DNA of 64,000 nucleotides from positions 62,001 through 126,000 of IMG/VR virus record IMGVR_UViG_3300027668_000008. One strand, written 5' to 3'. The translations under genes were made by a program, and so were the position numbers. This DNA comes from a virus. Positions 47,689-55,706 of the stretch are shown here, piece by piece. Every line of letters starts with the position of its first letter. Position 1 is the first letter of the stretch. The notes beneath the pieces were generated by a model. It saw nothing but the letters and a program-made list of their open reading frames with translations, was not told where the DNA came from and did no database searches.

Positions 47689-48215
47689 TAAAGCCTTTCC
47701 TGTCCTCTGTTACCAACTGTGTCTTCTCTAGTTTCCCAGATGGTTTTATATATAGTTCTAGGTCCATCTACGAATGTAAAATTAAACTCTTTAGCAAATT
47801 GTTTTACTTTTTCAACATTCCATGGATAATATAACCTATGTGTATGTTCGCACATAACTCTAAAGAATATATGACCACCAGGTTTAGTTACACGTTTTAC
47901 TTGTGCTAACTGTTTTCTAATTAAGTCTTCTTTACCAAAATTAATACTTCCTAGTGCAAGACAAACATCAACACTGTTATCTGCAAACGTTAAGTTTTCT
48001 ATTTCTATAATTATGTCTGCTTCTGGTGTTGCTATGTCTATACCAATTAAATTGTCTATTCTTGTTTTGTATAAATTTGCACCACAGCCTAAGTCTAATA
48101 CTTTTGAAGGCTTTAATGAGTTTACTTTTTCGATTAAAGGTTCAGCACAATCGGGCCATCTGTACAAGTCTGTACTACCTTCTTTAAATATTGATGTTAC
48201 TGTATCTTGCATCAT
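47670..48215 (-). CDS. class I SAM-dependent methyltransferase (181 aa)
   Basis: Motif I is KVLDLGCGANLY at about residues 39-50, followed by LIGIDIATPEADI. Motif IV-like ADNSVDVCLALGSIN and a post-motif VTKPGGHIFFRVM complete the class I fold. There is no target-recognition domain, so a small molecule, protein or peptide substrate is more likely than sequence-specific DNA. It overlaps genes on both sides. Confidence 0.82.
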   Translation of the reverse strand: MMQDTVTSIFKEGSTDLYRWPDCAEPLIEKVNSLKPSKVLDLGCGANLYKTRIDNLIGIDIATPEADIIIEIENLTFADNSVDVCLALGSINFGKEDLIRKQLAQVKRVTKPGGHIFFRVMCEHTHRLYYPWNVEKVKQFAKEFNFTFVDGPRTIYKTIWETREDTVGNRGQERLYWEWTV

Positions 48216-48987
48216 TTAAAAATTCTCTAGTTTTATCTGTTACTATGCCTGTTATATTTAACACGGGTCTTGGGCTGTGTCCGTAATTACAAGTTCCATG
48301 TGGAACATCTCTCCAGGGCCATGTAATACAATCACCACGTTTCCACTTTATTAATAGATTACCTAATTGAAATATCTGTCCTTGTCGTTGATCATCTAAA
48401 AATATCATTGTTCTCATTACTTTGCGTTGATCCAAGTCTCCCTTATCAGCATTATCATATTCTTGTCTGGATTTTTTAAGTACTCCACCAAAGTTATCTA
48501 AATGCCAATAAAAACATTGTCCAGGCTTTTGTACATCAAACTTTACTACACCCGGCTTTTCAAAACCAAATGCATCTACAATGTATTGTAAACTATCTTT
48601 TAATTTAGGGTGTAATGTTCTGTTAGCAATAGTGTATCCACCATCTATATCATAACCCCATTTTTTAAAGTCGTTTTCTTCCCAGTCGTTTGTCGTGTCT
48701 TTTCTTGTTTGTTTACGAAACTTAAAGTCTGCTGGTTTTGTTTCTGCACTTAATTCTGCAACTGCTTGATCCCAGTCACCACTAAAGTTTCCAACAGGTA
48801 TTACTGGTGGGCAATCGCCATCTAATTCTGCAATATCATCTCTCGATTCATCGAAATGATATCTACTTGTTGCTTTACAAAAATCGTATAAACTATTATA
48901 ACCATCTTTACTTACAGGTGGTTGTGTTTTTAGTTTTTCCCACATCGACAATGGGTCTCTACTAAATTCTAAATCATAAAATTGCAT
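48184..48987 (-). CDS. 2OG-Fe(II) oxygenase (267 aa)
   Basis: I start at ATG 48985-48987, which overlaps the upstream stop (TAATG) behind TTGGAG. The H-x-D is in GQCFYWHLDNFGG, and DVPHGTCNYGHSPRPVLNI supplies the distal His and Arg. VMRTMIFLDDQRQGQIFQLG between them is the jelly-roll core. It has little similarity to the other oxygenases here, so a distinct substrate is likely. Confidence 0.72.
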   Translation of the reverse strand: MQFYDLEFSRDPLSMWEKLKTQPPVSKDGYNSLYDFCKATSRYHFDESRDDIAELDGDCPPVIPVGNFSGDWDQAVAELSAETKPADFKFRKQTRKDTTNDWEENDFKKWGYDIDGGYTIANRTLHPKLKDSLQYIVDAFGFEKPGVVKFDVQKPGQCFYWHLDNFGGVLKKSRQEYDNADKGDLDQRKVMRTMIFLDDQRQGQIFQLGNLLIKWKRGDCITWPWRDVPHGTCNYGHSPRPVLNITGIVTDKTREFLNDARYSNINI

Positions 48988-49574
48988 TAATATTCTCCAA
49001 AGGCCCAATGCCTTTCTTTACACCACCAACATTCTTTGCATGGTCTCGGTGGCTGTGTTGCTTCGCAACTTATAGTTAACGGAAAAAGTGTTTCAAGTAA
49101 GTTGTACTCTTTGTAACGTTTAGCAATGTCTTTTTTATCTAAGTCTGCTAAAGGTCTATACATAGTTAAACCGTTTTTAGTTGTAACTACTTTTTCTAGT
49201 TTTTGATTGCGTGTTTCGTCTGATCCTTCTCCAAGATACTCGGAAGGGTTTCGAGTAAAGCCGTTTATGTAACAATCTAAATTGTGGAATTCTGCAAACT
49301 TTTTTCGTAACTTGTCACGTTTTGCTTTTCCTTCGGCTCTATCTTTAAAAGTATATATTGCATATGCTTTAATATTACTTATCTTTAATTCGTTTAGTAT
49401 TTTGTCAACATTGTCTAAATGATATTGCCCATCATCTAATCTTGAACCTACATACAAGTATAATTCACTGTTAGGGTGTGTTTTAGATATTTGATACAAC
49501 ATAAGTGAACTGTCAGCACCTCCGCTAAACAATACACCAATCTTGTTATGTTGTGGTATTACACTCGTTTCCAT
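48987..49574 (-). CDS. PP-loop ATPase, QueC-like (195 aa)
   Basis: The PP-loop is LFSGGADSSLML with SGGADS at 17-22. The C-terminus has four Cys (170, 179, 182, 185) in SCEATQPPRPCKECWWCKER, as in the zinc site of QueC (preQ0 synthase). Family members adenylate a carboxylate or base before amidation or thiolation. QueD, QueE and FolE are not in the window, so true preQ0 synthesis is not shown. It overlaps the 377-residue gene by 16 bases. Confidence 0.75.
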   Translation of the reverse strand: METSVIPQHNKIGVLFSGGADSSLMLYQISKTHPNSELYLYVGSRLDDGQYHLDNVDKILNELKISNIKAYAIYTFKDRAEGKAKRDKLRKKFAEFHNLDCYINGFTRNPSEYLGEGSDETRNQKLEKVVTTKNGLTMYRPLADLDKKDIAKRYKEYNLLETLFPLTISCEATQPPRPCKECWWCKERHWAFGEY

Positions 49575-50692
49575 AATTTTGCTCTTGAATCGCCACCGTC
49601 TTTCAACATTATTGAAGCGGCTTTAGTACTAGTTCCATTAAATGTATGGCAACAATGATCTGACCCATACACTAGTAGTTTAGGATTATATGATTCTAAG
49701 GTTTTCATAAACCGTTTTACATTTGTATAACTTTGTTGGCTAGTTTTGTTAACATTTGCTGGTTGTCTCTTTAATGCACCATTATACCAGAATACACTAA
49801 AGTCATATGCTTCATGTTCGTCTAATATTCGTTTGAGTGCAGTATGATCACCTAAATTACAAACATAAAAATTGTGTTTACACTTCTTATACGTTGTCCA
49901 ATGTGTTATCCATTCATCATGTGTCCATTTTTTGTTCATATGGTCCAATACTTCATGTGTAGGCTTGTGTCCACGTTGAAATTGTTTACCATTAAAGGTA
50001 CTTAATAGTGGAAACTTCTCATATAAATGGTCCAACCAGGATAGATAATCTTCCCCGTCCCAATTAGCAATAGTATACTTTCGAACTGCTATACTGCTTT
50101 TGCTTATATCAATATGGTTAACAATAGTATCTTCAGTAAAGCCACCATCTTCTAAAATATAGTTAATATAGAAGCCGGAGCTCACTGTCATTGCCCATTG
50201 TATAGGTGTAATACGCCCGTACACGGGCTTTGGTATCTCATTATGCACAACATATGCCAGATTTGAGTTCTTTAAAACCATGTCTATTGCACTATCGTGA
50301 GTAGCACTAAAAGTATCTGCATTTGAAGGATCAACTACAGGAAAGTCATAAGATAGTTCAAGTTTTGTATTATTGTGTGTGCCACTTGGATTATAAATTG
50401 TAATATCTGGGCCTATATCATACCAACGAAATTTTCCAATCTGTGGTTCAATCACTCTTTGGAAATACGAATAAGGAAATATAACTCCAGCCGTAACTAC
50501 GATTGTCATATCATAATCTATGAAATGTTCATAGTTTAGATTAGTAGTTTCAAAGAAATGCCAATCAGCATTTTCTTCAAAACGGTCTGCCATACAGTAA
50601 TCAAAATTTAATTTTGTGTAATTGGTGGCGACCTGATAAAACCATGTAGGAAGTTGATCTTCTTTTACATGATTAATGACAAAAGCCTTCAT
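49559..50692 (-). CDS. unknown protein (377 aa), first gene of late operon
   Basis: No family is recognised. It begins MKAFVINHVKEDQLPTWFYQ, which could be the first strand of a glycosyltransferase-like or Rossmann fold. It is rich in Trp, Tyr and His, and contains LVYGSDHCCHTFNG near the end. There is no signal peptide. A late promoter at 50717-50724 and overlap with the QueC-like gene make it the leader of the oxygenase/methyltransferase operon. Confidence 0.55.
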   Translation of the reverse strand: MKAFVINHVKEDQLPTWFYQVATNYTKLNFDYCMADRFEENADWHFFETTNLNYEHFIDYDMTIVVTAGVIFPYSYFQRVIEPQIGKFRWYDIGPDITIYNPSGTHNNTKLELSYDFPVVDPSNADTFSATHDSAIDMVLKNSNLAYVVHNEIPKPVYGRITPIQWAMTVSSGFYINYILEDGGFTEDTIVNHIDISKSSIAVRKYTIANWDGEDYLSWLDHLYEKFPLLSTFNGKQFQRGHKPTHEVLDHMNKKWTHDEWITHWTTYKKCKHNFYVCNLGDHTALKRILDEHEAYDFSVFWYNGALKRQPANVNKTSQQSYTNVKRFMKTLESYNPKLLVYGSDHCCHTFNGTSTKAASIMLKDGGDSRAKLWKRV

Positions 50693-50716
50693 TTTTTCAC
50701 CTTAGGATTATATTAG

Positions 50717-50724
50717 TATTTATT
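50717..50724 (-). promoter_or_regulatory. T4-late-like promoter (AATAAATA)
   Basis: GAATAAATACTAATATAAT on the minus strand lies about 25 bases before the 50692 start. Confidence 0.5.
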
Positions 50725-50769
50725 CACCCAAAAAGGCGATGACACAATTAAGTATCACCGCCTACGCAT

Positions 50770-50846
50770 TGGCCTGCCCTAGAGGATTCGAACCTCTGAC
50801 CTAGTGCTTAGAAGGCACTTGCTCTATCCAACTGAGCTAAGGGCAG
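50770..50846 (-). tRNA. tRNA-Arg (anticodon UCU)
   Basis: A 77-base cloverleaf with encoded CCA. The acceptor is CTGCCCT/AGGGCAG, the anticodon loop is CTTCTAA and the T-arm contains GGTTCGAATCC. It decodes AGA. Confidence 0.93.
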
Positions 50847-50855
50847 TAAGTAATT

Positions 50856-51422
50856 CTATAGTTTGTTCAAGTCTTTAAGAGCGTCTGCTTCTAACTTCTT
50901 CTTGAACTCATTTGCTTCTTGTGTTGCCTTATATTCCAAGACATCGTTCGTACCATTTATTGGATACTCAAGAAGTACATATGCTCTAACCTTGCCAGAT
51001 TCTAGTTCCAGAACTTTGTGCTTAACCTTATAGCCAGCAACGTTAACACCATCGATGATGTTTTGTGTTGCTTGTGTGTTTACTTCAGACCCTTGAGTCT
51101 TTACACTATTAGATTTTTGAGAAAGTTCGCCTTGCAGTCTGTCTGCTAACATAACTTTTGCTCTCAAAATAGCAAGATCCAAACTGTATTGTGGATCCTC
51201 TGAAATACCAGTACCAGCGGCATAAACGGCATAATCGCTTGTTGGTGTTTTCAAATACCATTTAGGCATATCGTCGAGTTGATCCTCAAGTACCTTCATT
51301 TTGGCTTTTTCGTTTTCCTTTTGCAATTTAGCAAGGGACTCTGGACTTCCAGGAGTCATTGTGCTACAAGCCGAAAGAAACACTACACCTACTAACGCAA
51401 TTATTGTTGTTGCTTTGTTCAT
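50856..51422 (-). CDS. LPP20-family lipoprotein (188 aa)
   Basis: I start at ATG 51420-51422 (MNKATTII) behind AGAGGAAA. The signal ends in LSAC, a lipobox. The mature domain has MPKWYLKTP, YAAGTGISEDPQYSLDLAIL and RLQGELSQ, the LPP20/FlgP-like pattern. Cellular members are outer-membrane lipoproteins linked to flagella or envelope. It is last in a 12-gene early run that begins at 54216. Confidence 0.75.
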   Translation of the reverse strand: MNKATTIIALVGVVFLSACSTMTPGSPESLAKLQKENEKAKMKVLEDQLDDMPKWYLKTPTSDYAVYAAGTGISEDPQYSLDLAILRAKVMLADRLQGELSQKSNSVKTQGSEVNTQATQNIIDGVNVAGYKVKHKVLELESGKVRAYVLLEYPINGTNDVLEYKATQEANEFKKKLEADALKDLNKL

Positions 51423-51432
51423 ATTTTCCTCT

Positions 51433-51969
51433 TTACCAGTTTTCGATTGAAATCCATTGTCCAGGACCAATCTCACAAGCGGGTTGACTTACATTATACA
51501 ACTTACCGGCTTGCTCGATAGTTTGCATGAAATACTTACATCTAAAACCTTTGTAAGTAAATTCTGGTTCGTAACCTGTTTTTTGTGTATAATCACTATT
51601 GTCATCACACACCATGTGTTGGTTACTAATAATTGTTTCAGCACCTGCAATACGCACTACTTCTTGTTGTGCATTTTCCAATGCTTGGTTACAAACAAAG
51701 TTTTTGTTTGTATGTCCATCTGCTTTACCATAAGCAGGATACCATTGTCCATTAATTAAAGCATTAAACATTACACTACATTGTAAAGTACCATCATTAT
51801 TTGGTATAACACTTTTTGTAACACTGTCATACTGCTTTATCTCTGTTACACTAATTGTTTCTGTTGCAGATATTATGTTGCAACGTTCTTTTGCGTAACT
51901 AGTACCCGATAGGCACAGTAGGCCAACAATGCTCACGAATTTGATCTTGTTTAAAATCGATGACTGCAT
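51433..51969 (-). CDS. exported Cys-containing protein (178 aa)
   Basis: I start at ATG 51967-51969 (MQSSILNKI) behind GGAGTGG. The signal peptide ends at TSYA before Lys. The mature protein has about seven Cys and is probably disulphide-bonded in the periplasm. No family is recognised. A consensus promoter inside the upstream gene (52049-52077) could drive it and the LPP20 gene separately. Confidence 0.62.
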   Translation of the reverse strand: MQSSILNKIKFVSIVGLLCLSGTSYAKERCNIISATETISVTEIKQYDSVTKSVIPNNDGTLQCSVMFNALINGQWYPAYGKADGHTNKNFVCNQALENAQQEVVRIAGAETIISNQHMVCDDNSDYTQKTGYEPEFTYKGFRCKYFMQTIEQAGKLYNVSQPACEIGPGQWISIENW

Positions 51970-52264
51970 TTCGTAATCCACTCCTTGTTGTGTATGCCCA
52001 TTTTGTTTTCCCTGTAAAACTTGCATATATTTGTCCAGCTCTAGTATTACTATACACGGAAGATGTTAGTTTGTCAACCTTTCCGCTTTTTTCACTTTCG
52101 AGCCAATCATATTGGGCTTTTGCTATCTTACAGTCAATCACTAGGTGATTAATTCTTTCAAAATTCATATCTGCCGTACTAGTACGGTGAATACTCGTAG
52201 GTTGTGTAGTTGCCGAACAGGCGCCTAGATTAATTGCTACAAATACTAGTAATAGGTATTTCAC
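51899..52264 (-). CDS. lipoprotein (121 aa)
   Basis: The signal ends in LGAC, a lipobox, with mature Cys16. The rest is soluble and mixed helical, with two later Cys (VIDCKIAK, EHCWPT). It overlaps genes on both sides. No family is recognised. Confidence 0.62.
   Translation of the reverse strand: MKYLLLVFVAINLGACSATTQPTSIHRTSTADMNFERINHLVIDCKIAKAQYDWLESEKSGKVDKLTSSVYSNTRAGQIYASFTGKTKWAYTTRSGLRNAVIDFKQDQIREHCWPTVPIGY
52049..52077 (-). promoter_or_regulatory. internal sigma70-type promoter (TTGACA-17-TATAGT)
   Basis: AAGGTTGACA, 17 bases and TATAGT lie inside the lipoprotein gene, about 80 bases before the exported-protein start. Confidence 0.55.
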
Positions 52265-52445
52265 TCTTTTTTCCAGTTCTGTTATCGATTAATTTAAAGT
52301 CTAAATTAGTCCAGTTATACGTTTTGTTATCTACGATATCATATTCGACTTGTACTGTAAACTTCGAAGAGTCTACATCTCGTTGAACACTTGCTTGTAA
52401 TTGTTTTGCCGCAAACATTCCTTTAACGTCTATTACGTTATCCAT
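52230..52445 (-). CDS. small beta-rich hypothetical protein (71 aa)
   Basis: A 71-residue protein with strands FTVQVEYDIV and NLDFKLIDN. No motif is recognised. It abuts its upstream neighbour and overlaps the lipoprotein gene by 35 bases. Confidence 0.5.
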   Translation of the reverse strand: MDNVIDVKGMFAAKQLQASVQRDVDSSKFTVQVEYDIVDNKTYNWTNLDFKLIDNRTGKKSEIPITSICSN

Positions 52446-52702
52446 TATGCTTCGTCCATTTTCTGATCCACTAAATCAATTAGTAAATCTGTGTGTTTAA
52501 TTTGTTCTGAAAAATTATTGTAATCATGAACCAATTCTTCAATAAGTTCCATTACTCCTGGAGTAATTTGATAATCTGGTCTCTCGCCATTCATTTGAAC
52601 TATTGCAGATAAAGTTCCTATTCCCCGGTGGGCAACAGTTGTTCTTTGTTCGCAGAGTTTCTTCATTTGTACGAGATAATTTTCTCTGGCTTTATTTTTC
52701 AT
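52445..52702 (-). CDS. small helical hypothetical protein (85 aa)
   Basis: An 85-residue helical protein with a coiled C-terminal half (YNNFSEQIKHTDLLIDLVDQ). Its ATG overlaps the previous stop (ATGA). Function is unknown. Confidence 0.52.
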   Translation of the reverse strand: MKNKARENYLVQMKKLCEQRTTVAHRGIGTLSAIVQMNGERPDYQITPGVMELIEELVHDYNNFSEQIKHTDLLIDLVDQKMDEA

Positions 52703-52869
52703 ACTAATTCGAATTCCAGTTGTTTTTCAAACTCTTTGAATTGACTTTCTTTAGCAACAACCATGTTTTGCAACATTGTAATACCTTGTCGCTTTTCATC
52801 ACTTGCACCTTCTTGAAGAAGTGTTATTGCCGTATTCAAATCTTCGATATCATTTAAGACTTCGTTCAT
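52699..52869 (-). CDS. small helical protein (56 aa)
   Basis: A 56-residue frame from ATG 52867-52869 (MNEVLNDIEDL), acidic and coiled. It overlaps both neighbours by one to four bases, exactly filling a gap in the operon. No family is recognised. Confidence 0.55.
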   Translation of the reverse strand: MNEVLNDIEDLNTAITLLQEGASDEKRQGITMLQNMVVAKESQFKEFEKQLEFELV

Positions 52870-53081
52870 TAAATGTGTCCTTCCATAGTATAAGTTGCAT
52901 TAAGTTTGTTAATAATTCCATTACCAGCATCTTGTACCCAACAATTCTCAGGATTCATATCCATCCAATTTTTAACTTTGAATGATTTGTCTACAAGTTG
53001 TTCTGGTGTATAACGACATACACGTTCACGAAGATAGTTTGTATCAATCCAACTATTTTTTGATTGTTTATTTGTTATCAT
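52869..53081 (-). CDS. small hypothetical protein (70 aa)
   Basis: A 70-residue polar protein with RERVCRYTPEQLVDKSF and a Trp-rich middle. No domain is recognised. It shares one base with the next gene. Confidence 0.5.
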   Translation of the reverse strand: MITNKQSKNSWIDTNYLRERVCRYTPEQLVDKSFKVKNWMDMNPENCWVQDAGNGIINKLNATYTMEGHI

Positions 53082-53085
53082 ATTA

Positions 53086-53229
53086 TTACCCTTTTATCTT
53101 ATCAAATGCATTAGTTACAAAATCAAACACACCAGTAACATCAAAGTCATTACTGAACTGCTCCCAGCCATTCCCAATCATAGGATATACTGCTAAAAAT
53201 ATTGCAATTAAAATAGCAAGTCTAATCAT
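53086..53229 (-). CDS. small membrane-anchored or exported protein (47 aa)
   Basis: A 47-residue frame from ATG 53227-53229. It begins with a hydrophobic stretch (MIRLAILIAIFLAVYPMIG) and ends polar. Its start overlaps the stop of the upstream gene. It could be a small membrane peptide acting on the host envelope. Confidence 0.52.
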   Translation of the reverse strand: MIRLAILIAIFLAVYPMIGNGWEQFSNDFDVTGVFDFVTNAFDKIKG

Positions 53230-53525
53230 TATGCCTCTACCTTCCCTACAATCATTGAATTGTAGATTTTAGTTATCTGGTATTGACTACCTGCTCCTGT
53301 GGTTTTAAGTTCACAAGTCTTTTTGTTAAGTTTAGTAATCGTTCCAGTTTTAACAACACCACGGTTTTCCCATTGTACAGTGTCGCCTTTCTTAACCATT
53401 CGTCCAATGCGATTGGCAATAAAAGTTTGTTGACTTTTCCATGCTTGTGCAAGTTCATTTAAATCTGTTTGTGTTCGAATTGCTCGTATGGCTTGGATTG
53501 CCATTTCTAATTCTTTAGTTTGCAT
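53229..53525 (-). CDS. hypothetical protein with SH3/KOW-like half (98 aa)
   Basis: Residues 1-40 are helical. Residues 42-95 form a small barrel-like pattern (MVKKGDTVQWENRGVVKTG, then TITKLNKKTCELKT). That resembles a KOW/Tudor-like barrel, which could bind RNA or protein. The call is tentative. Confidence 0.5.
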   Translation of the reverse strand: MQTKELEMAIQAIRAIRTQTDLNELAQAWKSQQTFIANRIGRMVKKGDTVQWENRGVVKTGTITKLNKKTCELKTTGAGSQYQITKIYNSMIVGKVEA

Positions 53526-53839
53526 TATACTTGCTCCACAATTTGTATAGGATCTTTACCAGTTACTGTAAACATCTTAATTATTAAACTGTCAACTGCT
53601 GACTCTGTTAGAAATCCTTTTACTGTATTACCATCTTCAGTGATACCAGGCATCTCAACCATCAAGTTGTCTTTGTAGCAACCAATTTCATATAAACCCA
53701 TCTTGCTACCATACGAACCAGTATGCTTAACAATACTCATTTCGTAGTCCCCAAAACCTAACCTAACTTGGAAAGGATCTGGGTCTCCATAGAATTGCAA
53801 CGATGTTGCAGTGTTTATATAATTTGCTAACTTACTCAT
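53525..53839 (-). CDS. hypothetical protein (104 aa)
   Basis: A 104-residue alpha/beta protein with a Gly-rich centre (VKHTGSYGSKMGLYEIG). No family is recognised. It shares single-base overlaps with both neighbours. Confidence 0.52.
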   Translation of the reverse strand: MSKLANYINTATSLQFYGDPDPFQVRLGFGDYEMSIVKHTGSYGSKMGLYEIGCYKDNLMVEMPGITEDGNTVKGFLTESAVDSLIIKMFTVTGKDPIQIVEQV

Positions 53840-54216
53840 TAGTCTGCTCTTCCTACTCCGTATGCTTTAAGTCCGAAACTTTGTAGTACATTAGCAACTG
53901 CGTTAACACATTCTTCTTTGATATCCAAAGATTGTGTATGCCTAAATGGATGATCTTTTGGCATTACTGCATAATATGAAAACGACCAACCCTTAGGATA
54001 ACCGTTCCTACCAATTTCGTTTTGTTTAAGAAACTTAACAAAATGTCCTCTTGCAGGATAAATGTTTACACTACCAAAACCACAGTACATAGGTTCACCA
54101 TGTTTTGCCGTAAAGGCATCAACTGCGGCTATACCAGCCTTACAGGCTTCGTCCCAAATAATTTGAGGATCTGCACATTCACCATTAAATTTAACTAATT
54201 CTTCTGATTTCATCAT
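53839..54216 (-). CDS. conserved hypothetical protein (125 aa)
   Basis: Contains AFTAKHGEPMYCGFGSVNIY and GWSFSYYAVMPKDHPF. No known enzyme motif is visible. It is the first gene after the 54253-54280 promoter and heads a long early operon that ends at the LPP20 gene. Confidence 0.55.
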   Translation of the reverse strand: MMKSEELVKFNGECADPQIIWDEACKAGIAAVDAFTAKHGEPMYCGFGSVNIYPARGHFVKFLKQNEIGRNGYPKGWSFSYYAVMPKDHPFRHTQSLDIKEECVNAVANVLQSFGLKAYGVGRAD

Positions 54217-54252
54217 ATCTTGTATCTCCTTATTTGTTTAACTTATAGTATT

Positions 54253-54280
54253 ATTATAACATCTTACGTCTATCTGTCAA
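54253..54280 (-). promoter_or_regulatory. sigma70-type promoter with conserved leader
   Basis: CTTGACA, 16 bases, TATAAT, then TATAAGTTAAACAAATAAGGAG. It serves the 50856-54216 run. Confidence 0.7.
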
Positions 54281-54283
54281 GCC

Positions 54284-54565
54284 CTAATGTAACACTGTTT
54301 CTTCTACGTCTGGACTCATAAACGCATCTAAATAGTCTGGATTGCTAGTTTGCAATGTAACTACTGGACCAAAATACCTTTCAAACTCTTTTATTAAGTT
54401 TATGTAATCTCCTTCGGTCATTTTCTTTTCAATTTTAGTAAAATCAAGTCCTGCTTGTTTACACAAGTCTTTTGCAACACCAAGTAAATAAAATGCATTA
54501 CCATTTGGGCCATCAAGGTCAATAACTAGATTTTCAACTGCTTCTGGTTTCTTTTCTATTGTCAT
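54284..54565 (-). CDS. conserved small phage protein (93 aa)
   Basis: Contains VIDLDGPNGNAFYLLGVAKD near residue 14 and MTEGDYINLIKEFERYFGP near residue 48. I recall this D-L-D-G-P-x-GNAF pattern in many phage proteins of unknown function. It is a single-gene early transcription unit with its own promoter. Confidence 0.62.
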   Translation of the reverse strand: MTIEKKPEAVENLVIDLDGPNGNAFYLLGVAKDLCKQAGLDFTKIEKKMTEGDYINLIKEFERYFGPVVTLQTSNPDYLDAFMSPDVEETVLH

Positions 54566-54596
54566 TTTTTGCTCCTTTTGTTTAACTTATATTACT

Positions 54597-54624
54597 AGTA
54601 TAGCACCTTTGCTCTATCTGTCAA
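54597..54624 (-). promoter_or_regulatory. sigma70-type promoter with conserved leader
   Basis: CTTGACA, 16 bases, TATACT, then TATAAGTTAAACAAAAGGAG. Confidence 0.7.
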
Positions 54625-54637
54625 GACCCTAAATGCA

Positions 54638-55318
54638 CTATTTTCCATAAAATTTTACCAATATTTCTTCAATCTTTTTGGCTTTATTCTTAACTAATTT
54701 AGTGTATATTGGGTTAGTACTCCACTTGTCCAATTGGTCAATTTGTGCATCTAAATCGATTACTCCAGACTCTATTTGTTGGTCTCTTAGAGTGCGAAAT
54801 CCGTCGTATGCTGGGTGTGTATTAATAGTAGTAATCATATCAAGCACACTATCGCATTTAGTTTTATACACTTTTACACCGAATTTTGCATTAGGTAAAT
54901 CCAACGGTTTTAGTTGCGGAACCTTTGAATCCCATGTTCTTATACCAAATAAATTATTACCTTGTAAAGCGAATCTGCTTTTGCCGTGTCCTGTTTCTAG
55001 TACAGCCATTGCCACAATTATATCTCTGTGTACTCTTTGTTTTTGTGTTAATGTTAGGTTATGGAAACTAATACACTTGCCCACTGCTATTATAAATTCT
55101 GTATTGCTACTGTACACTATTTCTGGTGCTTGGTATCCGTATGATTTCCATTCATTAATCATCTGAGTTTCAGTGAATGTAGTAACTCGTTTAACTACCC
55201 AACTGTTTGGATAAAATGTTCCTACTGCATATACAGAGGAAGAAAAGACCATAAGATAAAGTGTCCACAATGTCCACTTTTTAATTTTCCTAAGAACTGC
55301 CTTTGTGTGGTTATCCAT
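54638..55318 (-). CDS. membrane-anchored glucosaminidase (Bax/GH73-like, 226 aa)
   Basis: An N-terminal signal/anchor spans about residues 15-33. The catalytic region reads IVAMAVLETGHGKSRFALQG with Glu108, then NNLFGIRTW and later a HPAYDGFRTL segment. This matches the Bax/GH73 glucosaminidase group. It would cleave peptidoglycan in the periplasm. Its early-type promoter and export signal set it apart from the cytoplasmic late endolysin. Confidence 0.78.
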   Translation of the reverse strand: MDNHTKAVLRKIKKWTLWTLYLMVFSSSVYAVGTFYPNSWVVKRVTTFTETQMINEWKSYGYQAPEIVYSSNTEFIIAVGKCISFHNLTLTQKQRVHRDIIVAMAVLETGHGKSRFALQGNNLFGIRTWDSKVPQLKPLDLPNAKFGVKVYKTKCDSVLDMITTINTHPAYDGFRTLRDQQIESGVIDLDAQIDQLDKWSTNPIYTKLVKNKAKKIEEILVKFYGK

Positions 55319-55321
55319 ATA

Positions 55322-55705
55322 TTACTCCGGTGATGTTACCATCTGTTCTACCCTATTTGTGGGTTGAGAGGTTTCTTCTGCATAGGTATCGATTACAACT
55401 GAACCATCTTCTTCTGCATATTCATCATCTTCATCATATGCAACTTTTCCTAAGAAAGTCGTAGTATCCGAATCTGTATAATTTGCATCTACTACAGTTG
55501 TTTCAACTCCGCCAGTTGCTTCTGCAAGGCTCGAGTTAACGTTATCGTAATCTATTCCACCGCCATCTAAAAATAACTTATCGGCGTCATCACTGTCATT
55601 TGCTAGAACGTGTTGTTCTATCATAACTGTGTAATAAGTTTTTTTAGAGTAAAGGTTTTTGCCTAAATCTTCTTTAGTAAAAAAGACATCTGTGTCTATA
55701 CTCAT
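55322..55705 (-). CDS. acidic hypothetical protein (127 aa)
   Basis: I start at ATG 55703-55705 (MSIDTDVFF) behind AGGAG. The protein is strongly acidic with many Asp/Glu/Thr and probably partly disordered. DNA mimicry is possible but unproven. It overlaps nothing, but abuts both neighbours. Confidence 0.52.
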   Translation of the reverse strand: MSIDTDVFFTKEDLGKNLYSKKTYYTVMIEQHVLANDSDDADKLFLDGGGIDYDNVNSSLAEATGGVETTVVDANYTDSDTTTFLGKVAYDEDDEYAEEDGSVVIDTYAEETSQPTNRVEQMVTSPE

Positions 55706-55706
55706 A

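Noticed and set aside
48987-49574. A complete queuosine/preQ0 DNA-modification pathway
   Set aside because: Only a QueC-like gene is visible. QueD, QueE, FolE and a transglycosylase were not found here.
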